From contig NW_026999295.1 in the NCBI RefSeq assembly GCF_037126465.1, forward strand, positions 3,162,001 through 3,226,000: a stretch of 64,000 nt of DNA, given 5' to 3'. The notes under the pieces are model-generated. The model was given only the letters and a program-made list of their open reading frames with translations, was not told the DNA's origin and made no database searches. The translations under genes and the position numbers were made by a program. This document shows positions 32,333 through 42,195 of this stretch, piece after piece. Origin of the DNA: Ornithodoros turicata (taxonomy: Eukaryota; Arthropoda; Arachnida; Ixodida; Argasidae). The stretch's first letter is position 1. Each line of letters begins with the position of its first letter.

Positions 32333-32786
32333 GGGGGCGCGAGTAGCGCCATCTGTTGAAGGGCGGTAAATTTGCTGGAAGTGCTGCCATCTCTAGATGA
32401 ACGAACTCAACTCCCCATGACGCCACCTGGCGTAAAAGAAATCAAACGACCTCTCCACCCCACACGATTCTATTCTGATTAGCGACGCAAGTAAACATGT
32501 AGAGCCCGTGGCCCAGTGGCTTAAGATGCTCGTCTGACAACCTAAAGGACCCGAGTTCGATTCCTAGTGTGTTTCACCATGACGTCATTATTGTTACTTA
32601 ATCTTATCATTGACATCATATCACTAAGATTAACTATGTGACGTCACTGATTAACTATCTTATCCACTGACCTCACTGATATGAGGGCGGAGCGGCTGCG
32701 GCCTGGAGTGACGTCATACGTCCTTGATGACGTCATTTCCTGTTTGACGTCATTTCCTGGCTGCAGAGTTAATCTATAGTACTACT
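32333..32786 (-). repeat. Polinton right terminal inverted repeat (454 bp)
   Basis: Inverted partner of 20319-20755. It is 17 bp longer because GACGTCATTTCCTG occurs twice near 32726-32760 but once on the left. Confidence 0.93.
32502..32570 (+). other. tRNA-like segment in right TIR
   Basis: GAGCCCGTGGCCCAGTGGCT..(~35 bp)..GTTCGATTCC, the same A-box/B-box arrangement as at 20519-20586 in inverted orientation. A GAC-type anticodon position could be proposed, but stem pairing is poor. Confidence 0.5.
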
Positions 32787-32792
32787 GTCGGG
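32787..32792. repeat. 6-bp Polinton target duplication, right (GTCGGG)
   Basis: Identical to 20313-20318, directly after the terminal ...TATAGTACTACT. Confidence 0.92.
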
Positions 32793-33012
32793 CACCTCAG
32801 ATTTTCATCAGACGATTTCGTGCCGAGATTCCAAATTGCCTCTGGAGTCGGGCGTAACCTATGATAACATTCGTGGACGAAATCCTTGCAGTGGAAATTA
32901 GCAAGCACCACTGTCAGCCAAGAGCTTCGCACTGCTTGGTCTTTTGGCAGCTTATAATAGGTAACACTTGAATGATCCGATGAATTGTTCTAACAGCGTA
33001 GCACTGTCGCAT
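32787..33012 (-). pseudogene. THAP-domain-like exon, 5' part, interrupted by the Polinton
   Basis: From ATG at 33012 the minus strand gives MRQCYAV. After a one-step frame change and an in-frame stop it continues NNSSDHSSVTYYKLPKDQAV then RSSWLTVV, followed by FHCKDFVHECYHRL. This resembles the start of a THAP zinc-binding domain ('C..C.N.S....Y+LPKD...R..WL'). The last Cys-x2-His is not clean. The exon runs into the Polinton target site at 32787 and resumes, in frame, at 20318. It belongs to the TTAA element or to a captured host gene. Low-moderate confidence in the family. Confidence 0.45.
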
Positions 33013-33461
33013 CTTCGATAACTTCGCCGTGGCATATTCACGAATCATATCGCTCCAGCCCATAAAAGGCAAGGTCAGAACAAGGAAGTGCACTTTCCAA
33101 ACGACGCTGTGCCAAAAAAAAAAAAAACATTCAAATGCTTTGTTTCCGGCTTAGCAACAACATAACGGCTGTTCGCTTATGTACGATGCACAGAGGAGGA
33201 AACGAAAGAAGCCAAGCAGCCAAGCCAATAGTCCATGCCAAGCCAAAGACAGATAAACCGAGAGCAGTGACGTCGGTGCGCCCGTGCGCAGGGTTTGCCG
33301 ACGGTCTGACGGCCGGGCGTGGGAACTAAAAAAACTGTTTTCTAAAAAACTACGAACAGTTGGAGCAAGATATTTCGCACACATATTCAGTGTTCGGTAA
33401 TGAACACACAGCGCGAGTATCGCTCAGTTCTGCGGCACTTCAAAATCGGCATATCTGACCT

Positions 33462-33465
33462 TTAA
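33462..33465. repeat. TTAA target-site duplication, right
   Basis: Second TTAA, between the right end of the 22.5-kb element (...CATATCTGACCT) and LINE sequence. Confidence 0.8.
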
Positions 33466-34200
33466 AGATGGGAATGATTTTGCCTGTCTTCCAGTCACGA
33501 GGAATGTCACCTGTCTCTAACGATTGCTGAAAGATAAATGACAGGAAGAGTGAGGATATGTCTCTGGTCTGTTTTAAGACTTTGATATTTATACTATCAA
33601 GACCGCATGATGAGGTATTCTGAAGAGAGTCGATGAGTTTAGCGATACCATGCGGGCTGACGGATATACTCTCCATGGTGCGATATGGGGGCGTAGAGAG
33701 TTCTGTGGGCGCAGCTCTAGTGCAGTCACGCGTGAAGACAGAAGAGAAGAAGCTGTTAAATACATCCGCAGAGTCGTCTTCTGGCACTGGGTGTCCCTCA
33801 GAGTCAACCAATTGGAGTTGTGAATTAGAACGTGGGTTTATGATTTTCCAGAACTTTCTAGGGTTATTTGACATAATCTTGGGGAGTTCAATATTGTAGA
33901 ACTTTTCCCTTGCATTACGTAACGAACGTTTGTATTTCTGAGCGATCAACCTGTAGCTGTTCCACAGGACGAGATTACCCAGAATGCGAGCCTGACGAAA
34001 AAGTCAGTTTTTTCTTTTGCAGCAAGTGTAAAGTGCGAGTGAACCAAGGAGCATCGGCTCGATTACGTATAGTCATGGTAGGTATATGAGTTTCCACTAA
34101 AGAGAGCAACTTTGTTTTGAAGGCAAACCAGTTATCTTCTACAGTGCGACTCACACATTCCACCGAGAAAAAAGTGGCGTTTTGAGCATCTCTTGTCATG
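33466..34200 (-). pseudogene. LINE, upstream half (endonuclease-RT linker and early RT)
   Basis: Minus strand. The earlier frame at 33975-34199 carries ADAPWFTRTLHLLQKKK. The frame 33440-33949 carries NNPRKFWKIINPRSNSQLQL, the SCGLDSINIKVLKQ fingers and PRDWKTGKIIPIFK, which is the 'W+.akvvPifK' motif, then stops at the insertion. The LINE RT resumes exactly after this Lys at 10954 on the left. A frameshift lies near 33950-33975. The 5' end is truncated at about 34205; the endonuclease domain proper is missing. Confidence 0.8.
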
Positions 34201-34293
34201 CATCTTGCAGTCTGTTATGTCTCACCCAATGGAAGTTACTATAGCTTTTGCTCTCCATTCGGTACTATTCCTGATATACATGAAATTTCACAG

Positions 34294-35040
34294 GTGCATC
34301 ACTGAGGCGCACTCAGGCAGCTCCTGGTCACGCTATGCCAGAACACGGTATGTGGTTAATGTGTAAGATCACGAAAATTACAGCGCTGAAGTTTTTCTTG
34401 TGTATTTCACATAATCTTTTGTTTTCAGAATTTCAACTCCAGGTCTTACGAAGCCTAAATGTTATACGTCTGGCCATACAACAACAGAGTGATTTGCTAT
34501 CACAACTGACGCCGCCTTCAAGGGACCCTGTCGGTGATGTTCAGCAGCTTGTCGCACAACCATTCAGTCGTATTGAAGACTTCGAGCAGTTTGAGAGCAC
34601 ATAAACCCCCGCGCTGGAAAAACAATTTGTAAATTTTGGTCACCGTTTCAATTATGCCTGCACTCGACACTTCACCATGGCAAATACAACGCTTTTGAAT
34701 AATCCAGGTGCAAGAGCTACACTCCTAGGTGGAGCTACACCTAAGGCCGCCGTTAAGCGGATCCTGGAATACGTCATGACCGACCAGGTCCCGGAAAAAT
34801 ACAGCCGGAAGAACGTAAGGGGAAGAATGTGTTCCGCAACCTTCGTCTACCTAACATTATGATGCGTAAGTGTGTCATGTTACATGCAACGGTGTGCAGA
34901 TAGCTAAAAATGTGCTAACGTTTTCAGGTGCTGTTCACGCGTAAAAACAGCTGTCAAAGTGCACGAGCTACGACCTAGAAAAGGCTACAAAGGACTGGCT
35001 TCGTCACTCAGACTACAGACTCAAGCGGGTTGCGAATTGA
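34294..35040 (+). pseudogene. DUF4806-type gene, three exons, broken
   Basis: Three exons with matching phases: 34294-34347 (acceptor TTTCACAG, donor GTATGT), 34429-34865 (TTTTCAG, GTAAGT) and 34928-35040 (TTTTCAG to TGA). Exon 2 holds a coiled leader (FQLQVLRSLNVIRLAIQQQ), then the DUF4806 pattern: PFSRIEDFEQFE, LLGGATPKAAVKRILEYVMT and KNVFRNLRLPNIMM. Exon 3 ends with DLEKATKDWLRHSDYRLKR, as in these proteins. Lesions are a TAA at 34602-34604, a frameshift between about 34812 and 34823, and a TAA at 34942-34944. Proteins with this domain are common in tick genomes; their function is unknown. Intact introns mean it is a decayed gene copy, not a processed one. Confidence 0.7.
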
Positions 35041-35540
35041 ACCTTCGCCATGCCACACACAGCACGCGACACAGTGCTTTAACCGTAAGCTTACTGCATT
35101 TTCTGCTTCCTAGTTTCATTCATGCCAGTTAACACTCTGCTACGGTTATGCTTATCTTATCTCATGCTCAGTCACTCCGCGCTCATCTGAAACGGGACTT
35201 AGCAATCATGTAGCAAGTCATGGTAACTGTGTGCATTGGTACGTGCTGAGTGAAGTTAAATTTAAGTTAGGAGGTGTTAAGTTAGAGAGTTTTACTGAAA
35301 GAACGTTGTTCGTGAAATTGATCCCCAGTAACACCAATACATAATATTGCGTACATTGTGCAGATGATTTTGGTGCAATTGCAAAGCGATATAATTACCG
35401 AGGCACGTACACAGTGGTATGCCTTGAATTCTGCAGGTTTGTCACGTGGACGCTAATGCAGACTTTTCTTTTTCAGTGCACTCATTCCTGCATATGAAGC
35501 ATCCGCCAGCCAGCAGGTTGCACATCATATTTCCATATGC

Positions 35541-35577
<37 letters not shown>

Positions 35578-35888
35578 TCATGGAACGATGCGACAGCACC
35601 CGAGGACACGTGTTTCGCCGTGTTTGCGGCTCGTCAGCCCTGGGTAGCTGCGCATCGTTCGGGATTGGCAATCCAGGGGTCACTCAGCGAGCGATATGCA
35701 CCTGGGAGGGTGACTGAGCACTCCTCAATGACACAGTGCGAGCCAGTGAATTATAAAGCGGGGAAAAAGCCATTAAAAAAATATATATATTTCTCTACGT
35801 GCAGCCATAGAAGCCATCTTAATCTGTAAGTTTGAATTTCAAACACGTCTAGCATCATTTGCTTATTTTTTCAATGTCTTTTTCCCCT

Positions 35889-35922
<34 letters not shown>

Positions 35923-36030
35923 TAATATTATGAGGTGTGTACACGAAATAAACAGTGTCTGAGGCTTAAAATCTGTTGTGCCATTTATTCAAGTAAGAAA
36001 AATATATAATTTTAATGAAAAATGCATGAT
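35041..36030. other. Non-coding with two (TA)n tracts
   Basis: (TA)n at 35543-35576 and 35892-35920. Between them is a non-repetitive GC-richer block (CGAGGACACGTGTTTCGCCG near 35601) that resembles dispersed repeat DNA. No gene supported. Confidence 0.5.
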
Positions 36031-36044
36031 TTAACAAAGTCCTA

Positions 36045-36220
36045 TTAATGTCTCAAACCCTATGATTGACGTTCCATGGATGTTCCTGGGACATCCGTTT
36101 TCGGGTAAAAGCATAGTCCCATGGATATCCCATGGTGATCCCCAGGCTTTCTGGGTAGATCCCATGGATATCCGAATATCCATATTGCAATATGCCATGG
36201 ACGTCCCTGGGACGGTCATA
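36045..36220. repeat. Palindrome-rich CCATGGATAT repeat block
   Basis: The words CCCATGGATATCC, CATGGATGTTCCTGGGAC and ATGGACGTCCCTGGGAC recur in both orientations. Probably the end of a foldback-type element. Confidence 0.45.
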
Positions 36221-36379
36221 AGGTAATATGATATGGGGATAAGGTAATATGAATCACAAGTGTAATAATCACACTGAGAGCATAAAGTAGGAGGAGCCCA
36301 CATGCTAGAAAGGATATTGAACAAAAAGCACGAAACATGACACTACTGGCACGCAACTAACCTTTACTTCACCAAATCT

Positions 36380-37930
36380 AAGGGCTTGTGGACGTATCTT
36401 CCAACACGCACACACGAAAGCACTTCCAGGCATCACCTGTTAAGCACAAAAACACACACACAGCAGTTCGGTGCACCAGAGGAGCCCAGAGCCACAACGA
36501 AACGCGAAAATCCGTATGCGAGAACAAAGGCCTCCGACCTCAACGAACTTTGCAAGCGAAATGGACGCCAGAGCCCCGACTGGTGGCGGCGGTTGAAGAG
36601 AAGGAAGACACCAGCTGTTCAGGCGCTCCTCGCACTATGGCAAGAGAGCGGAAACTCCTGCGAAGACGGGACTAATACTATCCTAAGGAGGACGCTTTCC
36701 CCGTCAAAAAGAGACCTCAATCGCCTTTCTACGCCAACAAAAACCCGATATCGAGAAAAATGTCCCCGTTCTATGTATAAGTGGGCCGCCGCTGCCACGG
36801 TGTCCTAACTCGAAAACGGAGAGGGATAGAAAGGTGCCGCAAGTTTCTACGCGTTGCCTATGTCGAGTGCGTTTACCCATTAAAAGGAAATTCGCATCCG
36901 CCGCGGGCTTGGAACCTGAAAACGGGGACAAAGTCAGGGAATGGTGGTCGGTGTCAGGAATTTCGAGAATGATGCCTTAACCTCTGGAAATCGACGGGTG
37001 GTCTAAATGAGAAAGTTGTGGAGCAGAGAACACAGCACATGCACACAAAATTTCGACTGAATCCGACGTCGGGTAAGCGAGGTGAGACTCCGAGCAGTGG
37101 GAAGTGTTTCAGGGTTGCGCTAGCCAGACTGGTCACCTCGTCATACTCTTAAGCCGAAATCTCGAGAACGGAACGTCGCGCGCCTACGGGATCAACGCTG
37201 TTCGAAAGAGCACATCGAGACCGTCACAACGAAGGGAAACACGAGCATGTCGCAGCAAGGGGAACGTTTTGGGAGAAAAAGCCGTCTTTCCCACGTACTG
37301 GGAGGCCAGTAAACGCGGAAACCTGTAACTCGAGAACCGCAAAAGTTGGAAAAGTGCCGAGAAAACTTTACCACGTGCACCGCGGCGATAACAGTATGCT
37401 CTCCAAAGATAAACCATGTCCGACGCGAGCTTATTTCCGAAAAAGGGCCCCGAAGTTCGAAAAAAAACGGCGCTACTAACGCGTTTCCTCGTTCAACTTC
37501 TAAACCACTAGAGATGAACTGCTAGTGTGACTTGAGCGATCGTAGAGCTATTCCAGACCTGTTCGGGTCCAAATTTTGGTCTCGATCCGACAAACGGGGC
37601 GAGGGCTACGGGACATTGGAGGTGTCGGAAGCACCGACGGGGGCTCCAAATATGTCGACAACTGTCAGTATTTCTCACAAGCCACCAGCATGCAGGCGAA
37701 GGGGGAAGAAACGGGAATTCGTCACAAAAAAACGCGTCCCGATATAACAGCTCCAGGCCGAGATATTAGACCCATCGAGCGACACAGCAATATCGCTGGA
37801 TGGGGTTCAACAACCACGGTTGAAAAACGCCGAGTACGTAATATGCCAAATGTGTGCATGGAACGCACGCATCATTTTATGCTTGATGTTTGGTCGATCA
37901 ATAACGGACTTGTATGTATGTTCCAAAAAT
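36380..37930. other. Unclassified GC-rich sequence
   Basis: 1.5 kb with recurring CTCGAGAACGG-like words (near 37160, 37330) and a frame at 36386-36808 rich in Arg/Lys. That frame lacks any domain, a plausible start context or splice sites I trust. Probably repetitive DNA. Confidence 0.3.
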
Positions 37931-37975
37931 GAATCGAACATCAGTTATTTTAAGCTGCAGCTTGAAATAACTGAA

Positions 37976-38083
37976 ACACCCCCCCCCCCCCCATATCAGC
38001 CCTCCTAAAATCAATATAAAATTTGTACATGTAAAAACATTATATTGATTTTAGGAGGGCTGATATTGGGGGGGGGGAGGTGT
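37976..38083. repeat. 108-bp perfect hairpin (MITE-like)
   Basis: ACACC(C)n, ATATCAGCCCTCCTAAAATC and AATATA are mirrored by TATATTGATTTTAGGAGGGC, TGATATT and (G)nAGGTGT around a ~22-base loop. Arms ~40 bp. Confidence 0.8.
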
Positions 38084-38099
38084 TCCTGCACGTTCTTAC

Positions 38100-38395
38100 T
38101 TGTTTCAGGGTTTCAGGGAGTCATAACTGGTCGAGAAAGGATGACTCCTTTGTGGCCGTATATGACCCTGTATGACTCCTGCATGATCTACATATAGGAC
38201 CCGTGTAACTCCTACATCCTCAATGTAGGAACTTATGGCTCCTGCATGGTCCTACATGACTCCTGCATGGACTCGTTAGGATCCCATAATGACCTACACA
38301 GGAGTTATATAGGTTCCTAAATAACTCATAAGGATCCTGTAGCACCCTATATAATTTTATACAGGACCTATATGAATTACTTATAGTTTTTTTCA
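38100..38395. repeat. Degenerate short-period repeat (TCCTGCATGACTCC-type)
   Basis: TATGACTCCTGCATG, CATGACTCCTGCATGG and ATATAGGTTCCTA-like words recur at irregular 15-30 bp spacing. It abuts, and probably interrupts, the LINE ORF2 fragment at about 38396. Confidence 0.55.
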
Positions 38396-38625
38396 ATAGG
38401 GCAGTCAAACGTAAAGCCAAGACTACTAAAAAACACATCAAGTTTGTCGTGCTTATTTACAATAGACTGCGTGTTAACATGAAAGCATTTCAGCCCATGC
38501 TTGTCACTTACATATTGTCGAAGATTCGAAGGCTGCGGTTTACATTTACAGAAAAGCAAGAGTTGCAAAAAGGAAACAAACAAATACAGTGAAAGCACAA
38601 TATCATGAGGACTTTTACGAGTCAT
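38396..38625 (-). pseudogene. LINE ORF2, start of the endonuclease domain
   Basis: Minus strand: GLKCFHVNTQSIVNKHDKLD followed by VFFSSLGFTFD, the first strand and helix of an apurinic-type LINE endonuclease ('l.i.N.qSi.nK.deL'). Truncated after ~70 residues at the junction with short repeats. Follows ORF1 on the same strand. Confidence 0.65.
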
Positions 38626-38639
38626 GTCAGGTCACTCAA

Positions 38640-39450
38640 ACAATTTGTTCCATATCTTGCTCACATAATACCTGGATGGCAGGGCTACTATCAGTTTTCC
38701 TAACGTAAATCCGGCCGTGCTTAGTCCAGCTGTACAACCAGTTTCTGTCTCTCCTCCTTGCAACAGTATTTCCCATCAGGACTTTTAGTGCGGGGCAAAG
38801 ATGTTAATTTATATGGATTGGGTCATTCCCAGACATACCAAGGTCTAGAGATGACATTTTCTTTTCCGGGCTCTTTCGAGCACCGTATCTCTTTTAGCCC
38901 TACGCTGGAACTGCACTATAATGTTAGGTGTATCCACCTTTGCAGATCTAGTTCGAACGCGGTGGCAGGCAGCAATGTCCTCAGCCACGTATAGCTTCCC
39001 CAATTAAATTTCCGATGCGTTGAACAACGTTCAGAACATCCTCATTGCGTTCTGCCTTAACGCCTTTGATTTCGATATTCGCATTACGCGAGTATGGTTG
39101 GCTCTGAAGTATTTGCAGGTCATGCTGCCGTAATTGCTTTCGTAGGATTTCAATTTACCTTTCAAGTTCCCTATGTTCGGTTTGCACCTGATCACTATTG
39201 GTAACTATGTTGCCAATTTGCTCCTTGAGGCCAATCATAGTCTCTTGTACGGCCTCAACAGACGTTTTAAACTCAAGCATCTCCTTCCTAACCTCGCGTT
39301 CCAGCATCTATTTTATTTCTGCGCATTCTTTGTTGAATTCCCGTCTCAATTCTTCACATATTTTTGCAATATATTTACTGCTGAGTGTCACTTCCTTTCA
39401 CATCGTGGTACTTCACGGTACAGTAGTGTCAGCAAAATAAAGAAATTGAG
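38640..39450 (-). pseudogene. LINE ORF1 (coiled coil and nucleic-acid-binding region)
   Basis: Minus strand, broken frames. A coiled coil (IAKICEELRREFNKECAEIK, then MLEREVRKEMLEFK, EAVQETMIGLKEQI) is followed by YSRNANIEIKGVKAERNEDV and LNVVQRIGNLIG, the typical 'ysRr.nieI.Gi...enEdl' core of CR1/Jockey-type ORF1, and FQRRAKRDTVLERARKRK. Several stops (about 39312, 39158, 38800) show decay. It leads directly into the ORF2 fragment. Confidence 0.65.
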
Positions 39451-39849
39451 CAGTGACAGGTGAAGTGTGCAAGCAGAGATACACTGGCAGTGGCAGCCGC
39501 GCCTTCTCAACTATAGCCTATATGAGAACTATACACACCTGCAATGATACAGCAGATAAGCGATCACGTTGTCAGACAGTCAGTAACACGCCAGCCGCCA
39601 CTGCCAGGACTGCTGCCTGCTGGTCTGTCGGCTCTTTAGTAGCTGTTGTAGAGAGACGTAGCGACCACGTGACTATCTGGTGAAGAATCCAGAAGCTTTC
39701 AGGTAAGGCATCATCTTGTGCTGTAGATAAGAAGCTAGGGGCTAGGGGCTTTGGCCTACGCATAAACTTGCATGAGGTGCTGCTCTGCACTCTGTGTTTC
39801 AACTATGCAAAGCTGTATTTATACGTTCACGCCCTTATAGACAATTGTT

Positions 39850-39982
39850 AGACTATGTTGCCAATTTGCTCCTTGAGGCCAATCATAGTCTCTTGTAGGG
39901 CCTCAACAGACTTTTAAACTCAAGCATCTCCTTCCTAACCTCGCGTTCCAGCATCTCTTTTATTTCTGCGCATTCTTTGTTC
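39850..39982 (-). repeat. Duplicated piece of LINE ORF1
   Basis: Near-copy of 39206-39336 (TATGTTGCCAATTTGCTCCT to TCTGCGCATTCTTTGTT). It is placed between a partial 156-bp monomer (39753-39848) and the main monomer array. Confidence 0.75.
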
Positions 39983-40610
39983 TCGGTGTTTTCATTGTTT
40001 TCCCAAAATAAAAATTGTTCTGTTGCAATTTGTGACTGCTTTGGCATACGCATAAACATGCATGAGGTGCTGCTCTGCACCCTGTGTTTCAACTATGCAA
40101 AGCTGTATTTATCCGTTCACGCCCTTATAGACAATTTCTCGGTGTTTTCATTGTTTTCCCAAAATAAAAATTGTTCTGTTGCAATTTGTGTCTGCTTTGG
40201 CATACGCATAAACATGCATGAGGTGCTGCTCTGCACTCTGTGTTTCAAGTATGCAAAGCTGTATTTCCCCGTTCACGCCCTTATAGACAATTTCTCGGTG
40301 CTTTCATTGTTTTCCTAAAATAAAAATTGTTCTGTTGCAATTTGTGACTGCTTTGGCCTACGCATAAACATGCATGAGGTGCTGCTCTGCACTCTGTGTT
40401 TCAACTATGCAAAGCTGTATTTATCTGTTCACGCCCTTATAGACAATTTCTCGGTGTTTTCATTGTTTTCCCAAAATAAAAATTGTTCTGTTGCAATTTG
40501 TGACTGCTTTGGCATACGCATAAACATGCATGAGGTGCTGCTCTGCACTCTGTGTTTCAAGTATGCAAAGCTGTATTTCCTCGTTCACGCCCTTATACAC
40601 ATTTCGTTGG
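39983..40610. repeat. 156-bp tandem repeat, four units
   Basis: GCATACGCATAAACATG (GCCTACG in the third unit) starts at 40044, 40200, 40356 and 40512, an exact 156-bp period. Each unit carries CATGAGGTGCTGCTCTGCAC and CCCAAAATAAAAATTGTTCT. The unit is 52 codons long, so frames pass through it, but this alone is not evidence of coding. A partial copy is at 39753-39848 and an inverted single copy at about 44140-44285. Confidence 0.9.
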
Positions 40611-40789
40611 CGGTATCTTTTATATTCTAAAATACCTTTCGATCCTTCAAGCTCCAGCGAATTTGTAACCGCTTGCCATTTATGTACTAATATAGCGTAC
40701 GCGATGATTCGGACGATACGTCACACTCGATATAAAATGTTCTGTGTCGAAAGGCCACAAGGAGTTCACACAGTAATTAAGAGGATGAG

Positions 40790-40892
40790 CGCAAGGTACA
40801 GCGAAACACCGCAGACGACAGCCGCCATTAGAGCAAAATACGGATTCAATCCGAATTGGATTGGATATTCCTGAAAAATAGTTAATGTTGAG
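40790..40892 (-). other. Possible last exon encoding a membrane helix
   Basis: Minus strand: a TATTTTTCAG acceptor-like site is followed by a frame giving EYPIQFGLNPYFALMAAVVC and GVSLYLALILLITV, then stop. The inverted copy at 43806-43900 has CTTTTCAG and a similar but shifted end. Conservation in both arms may only reflect the duplication. Confidence 0.3.
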
Positions 40893-41234
40893 AACATGAT
40901 GGCAGCCCACGCAGTTCGACAAGGCGAATAGGCTGGAATACATGAAAAAAAAAAAAAAGGTGAGGTGGACCTCCTGATTCCATTAGACCTGTATTGGCCC
41001 CATGCAACTGACCCTCCACATCTGCCCTCCGCCGTTGCCAATTCTGAAATCATGTTAGTGGATGCATGCTATGATTCGTTGACGCGACTGCAACAGCGGC
41101 ACTTCACTCTTCCTCACATGCGTGATTGATGAAGCAGTGGAGGAGGGAGGAGGCTCTCCGCGCTCTCCCAGCTCGATCATTCCCCTTTCTCTCTTTTTTT
41201 CGCTTTGTATGCTTGCTGTTTTGTTCCTTCCCAA

Positions 41235-41377
41235 GCAGCACAATGTACTGAAAGTCGAGTGCAATAGGGGTGGACGGTATGTGTCTTATCAATGTTCCTT
41301 AGTTTCAAGAGTCTGTTCAAGGTCTTCCACCTACCCGTCCACCCCTATTGCACTCGACTTTCAGTACATTGTGCCGC
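41235..41377. mobile_element. 143-bp MITE
   Basis: Perfect inverted arms of ~40 bp: GCACAATGTACTGAAAGTCG, AGTGCAATAGGGGTGGACGG and the mirror CCGTCCACCCCTATTGCACT, CGACTTTCAGTACATTGTGC. Inserted in only one arm of the large inverted repeat, hence younger than that duplication. Confidence 0.85.
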
Positions 41378-42195
41378 TCGGGTTGCTCCGCGTATTTTGT
41401 TTAAACAGCAGGATCTCTTATCAGTTGCTATAACTATCGAATCGCAACCGGACCTCTGCATCGTGTTTCAATCAGGAACACGACTTGCCGACAAGAAACG
41501 CGACAGCAGCGAAACAATTTTTTACTGATACTTTTTATTTTATTTTTTTAAACATTTTTTACTGACACTTATTGTGCACCGCGAAACAAGTCTTGCTATG
41601 AGCGGCGTACTGAGGAGAACCGATCGGGAGGGAGGTTCACTGAAAGAGGTGCGGTGACGCTTCCATAGCAGATTTCAGGGGTACCTGGGCCGAAATTTAA
41701 CCGGCCCCTCCCTCCCAGTCCACCCGTGTAATATGGTGTAGGAGTTATTTGGGTGAATCCAGTTGCTGTCCGTCTCGTAAGCATATCAGAATCCGCCATG
41801 TGATACCATGTATCGCTGCATTATTGCCAATACGATTTCACGCTCCGCGCCTCAAGACGTAGGTAGAATTCATCCGTGATAATGCGGGCATTCCGCTCCA
41901 GATTCGAACGATCAGTTCATCACCGCGCCGAGCTATTCGCGTAGTCCTCACAGTATGTATCGCCGTGTTATCCGCGTAACAGTATGTATCGCTGCCATAT
42001 CCTCGCGTACATGTCCCTTAGCTATCCGCGTAGTATTACAGATCGCACCAATACTGCCGCATACGAGCTCAATGTTCGCGTCTCAAACTATGTCCTCCAG
42101 GTAAATGTCGCTAAATGACGCACGCCTACCGCTAGTGTACCTTTGCCGCAATATGTAAAGCAGGAGTCATCCGGGAAATGGTGCGGCTGAACCCA

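Larger units (their letters stand above)
20319..32786. mobile_element. Maverick/Polinton element, 12.5 kb
   Basis: Termini start 5'-AGTAGTACTATAG on both ends, with terminal inverted repeats of 437 bp (left) and 454 bp (right) and a perfect 6-bp target duplication. Inside are the hallmark genes: packaging ATPase, DNA polymerase B, adenain-like protease, major and minor capsid proteins. The right-hand four-gene cluster (protease, MCP, pVI-like, mCP) runs leftward; the polymerase and small DNA-binding gene run rightward. An rve-type integrase, normally expected, was not found. Polymerase and major capsid genes are broken, so the copy is not functional. Confidence 0.95.
10959..33461. mobile_element. 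22.5-kb TTAA-flanked element inserted in a LINE
   Basis: The ends are inverted: the left starts AGGTCAGCTATGCCGATAT, and the right end read inward is AGGTCAGATATGCCGATTT (17/19 identical). Both are flanked by TTAA, and the two LINE halves outside join in frame and in order. Length is 22,503 bp, or about 10.0 kb after subtracting the nested Polinton. No transposase is recognisable inside. A THAP-like exon is. TTAA targets are known for piggyBac and Kolobok superfamilies. Kolobok elements have been described with THAP-containing proteins, so that is the better guess, at low confidence. Confidence 0.7.
40611..41692. repeat. Large inverted repeat, left arm (~1.1 kb)
   Basis: Runs in opposite orientation to 43168-44090 with estimated 80-90% identity by eye. 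Shared landmarks are TTTATATTCTAAAATACCTT, GAGTTCACACAGTAATTAAG, GGCCCCATGCAACTGAC and CAGCAGGATCTCTTATCAGT. The left arm holds an extra MITE at 41235-41377. Confidence 0.85.

Noticed and set aside
36386..36808. 140-codon Arg/Lys-rich frame
   Set aside because: Overlapping frames of similar length and no recognisable family; composition of a repeat-like region.
39977..40630. Repeat protein encoded by the 156-bp monomers
   Set aside because: The unit is divisible by three, so frames pass through, but the sequence lies next to LINE ORF1 on the other strand and shows no start or conserved protein pattern.
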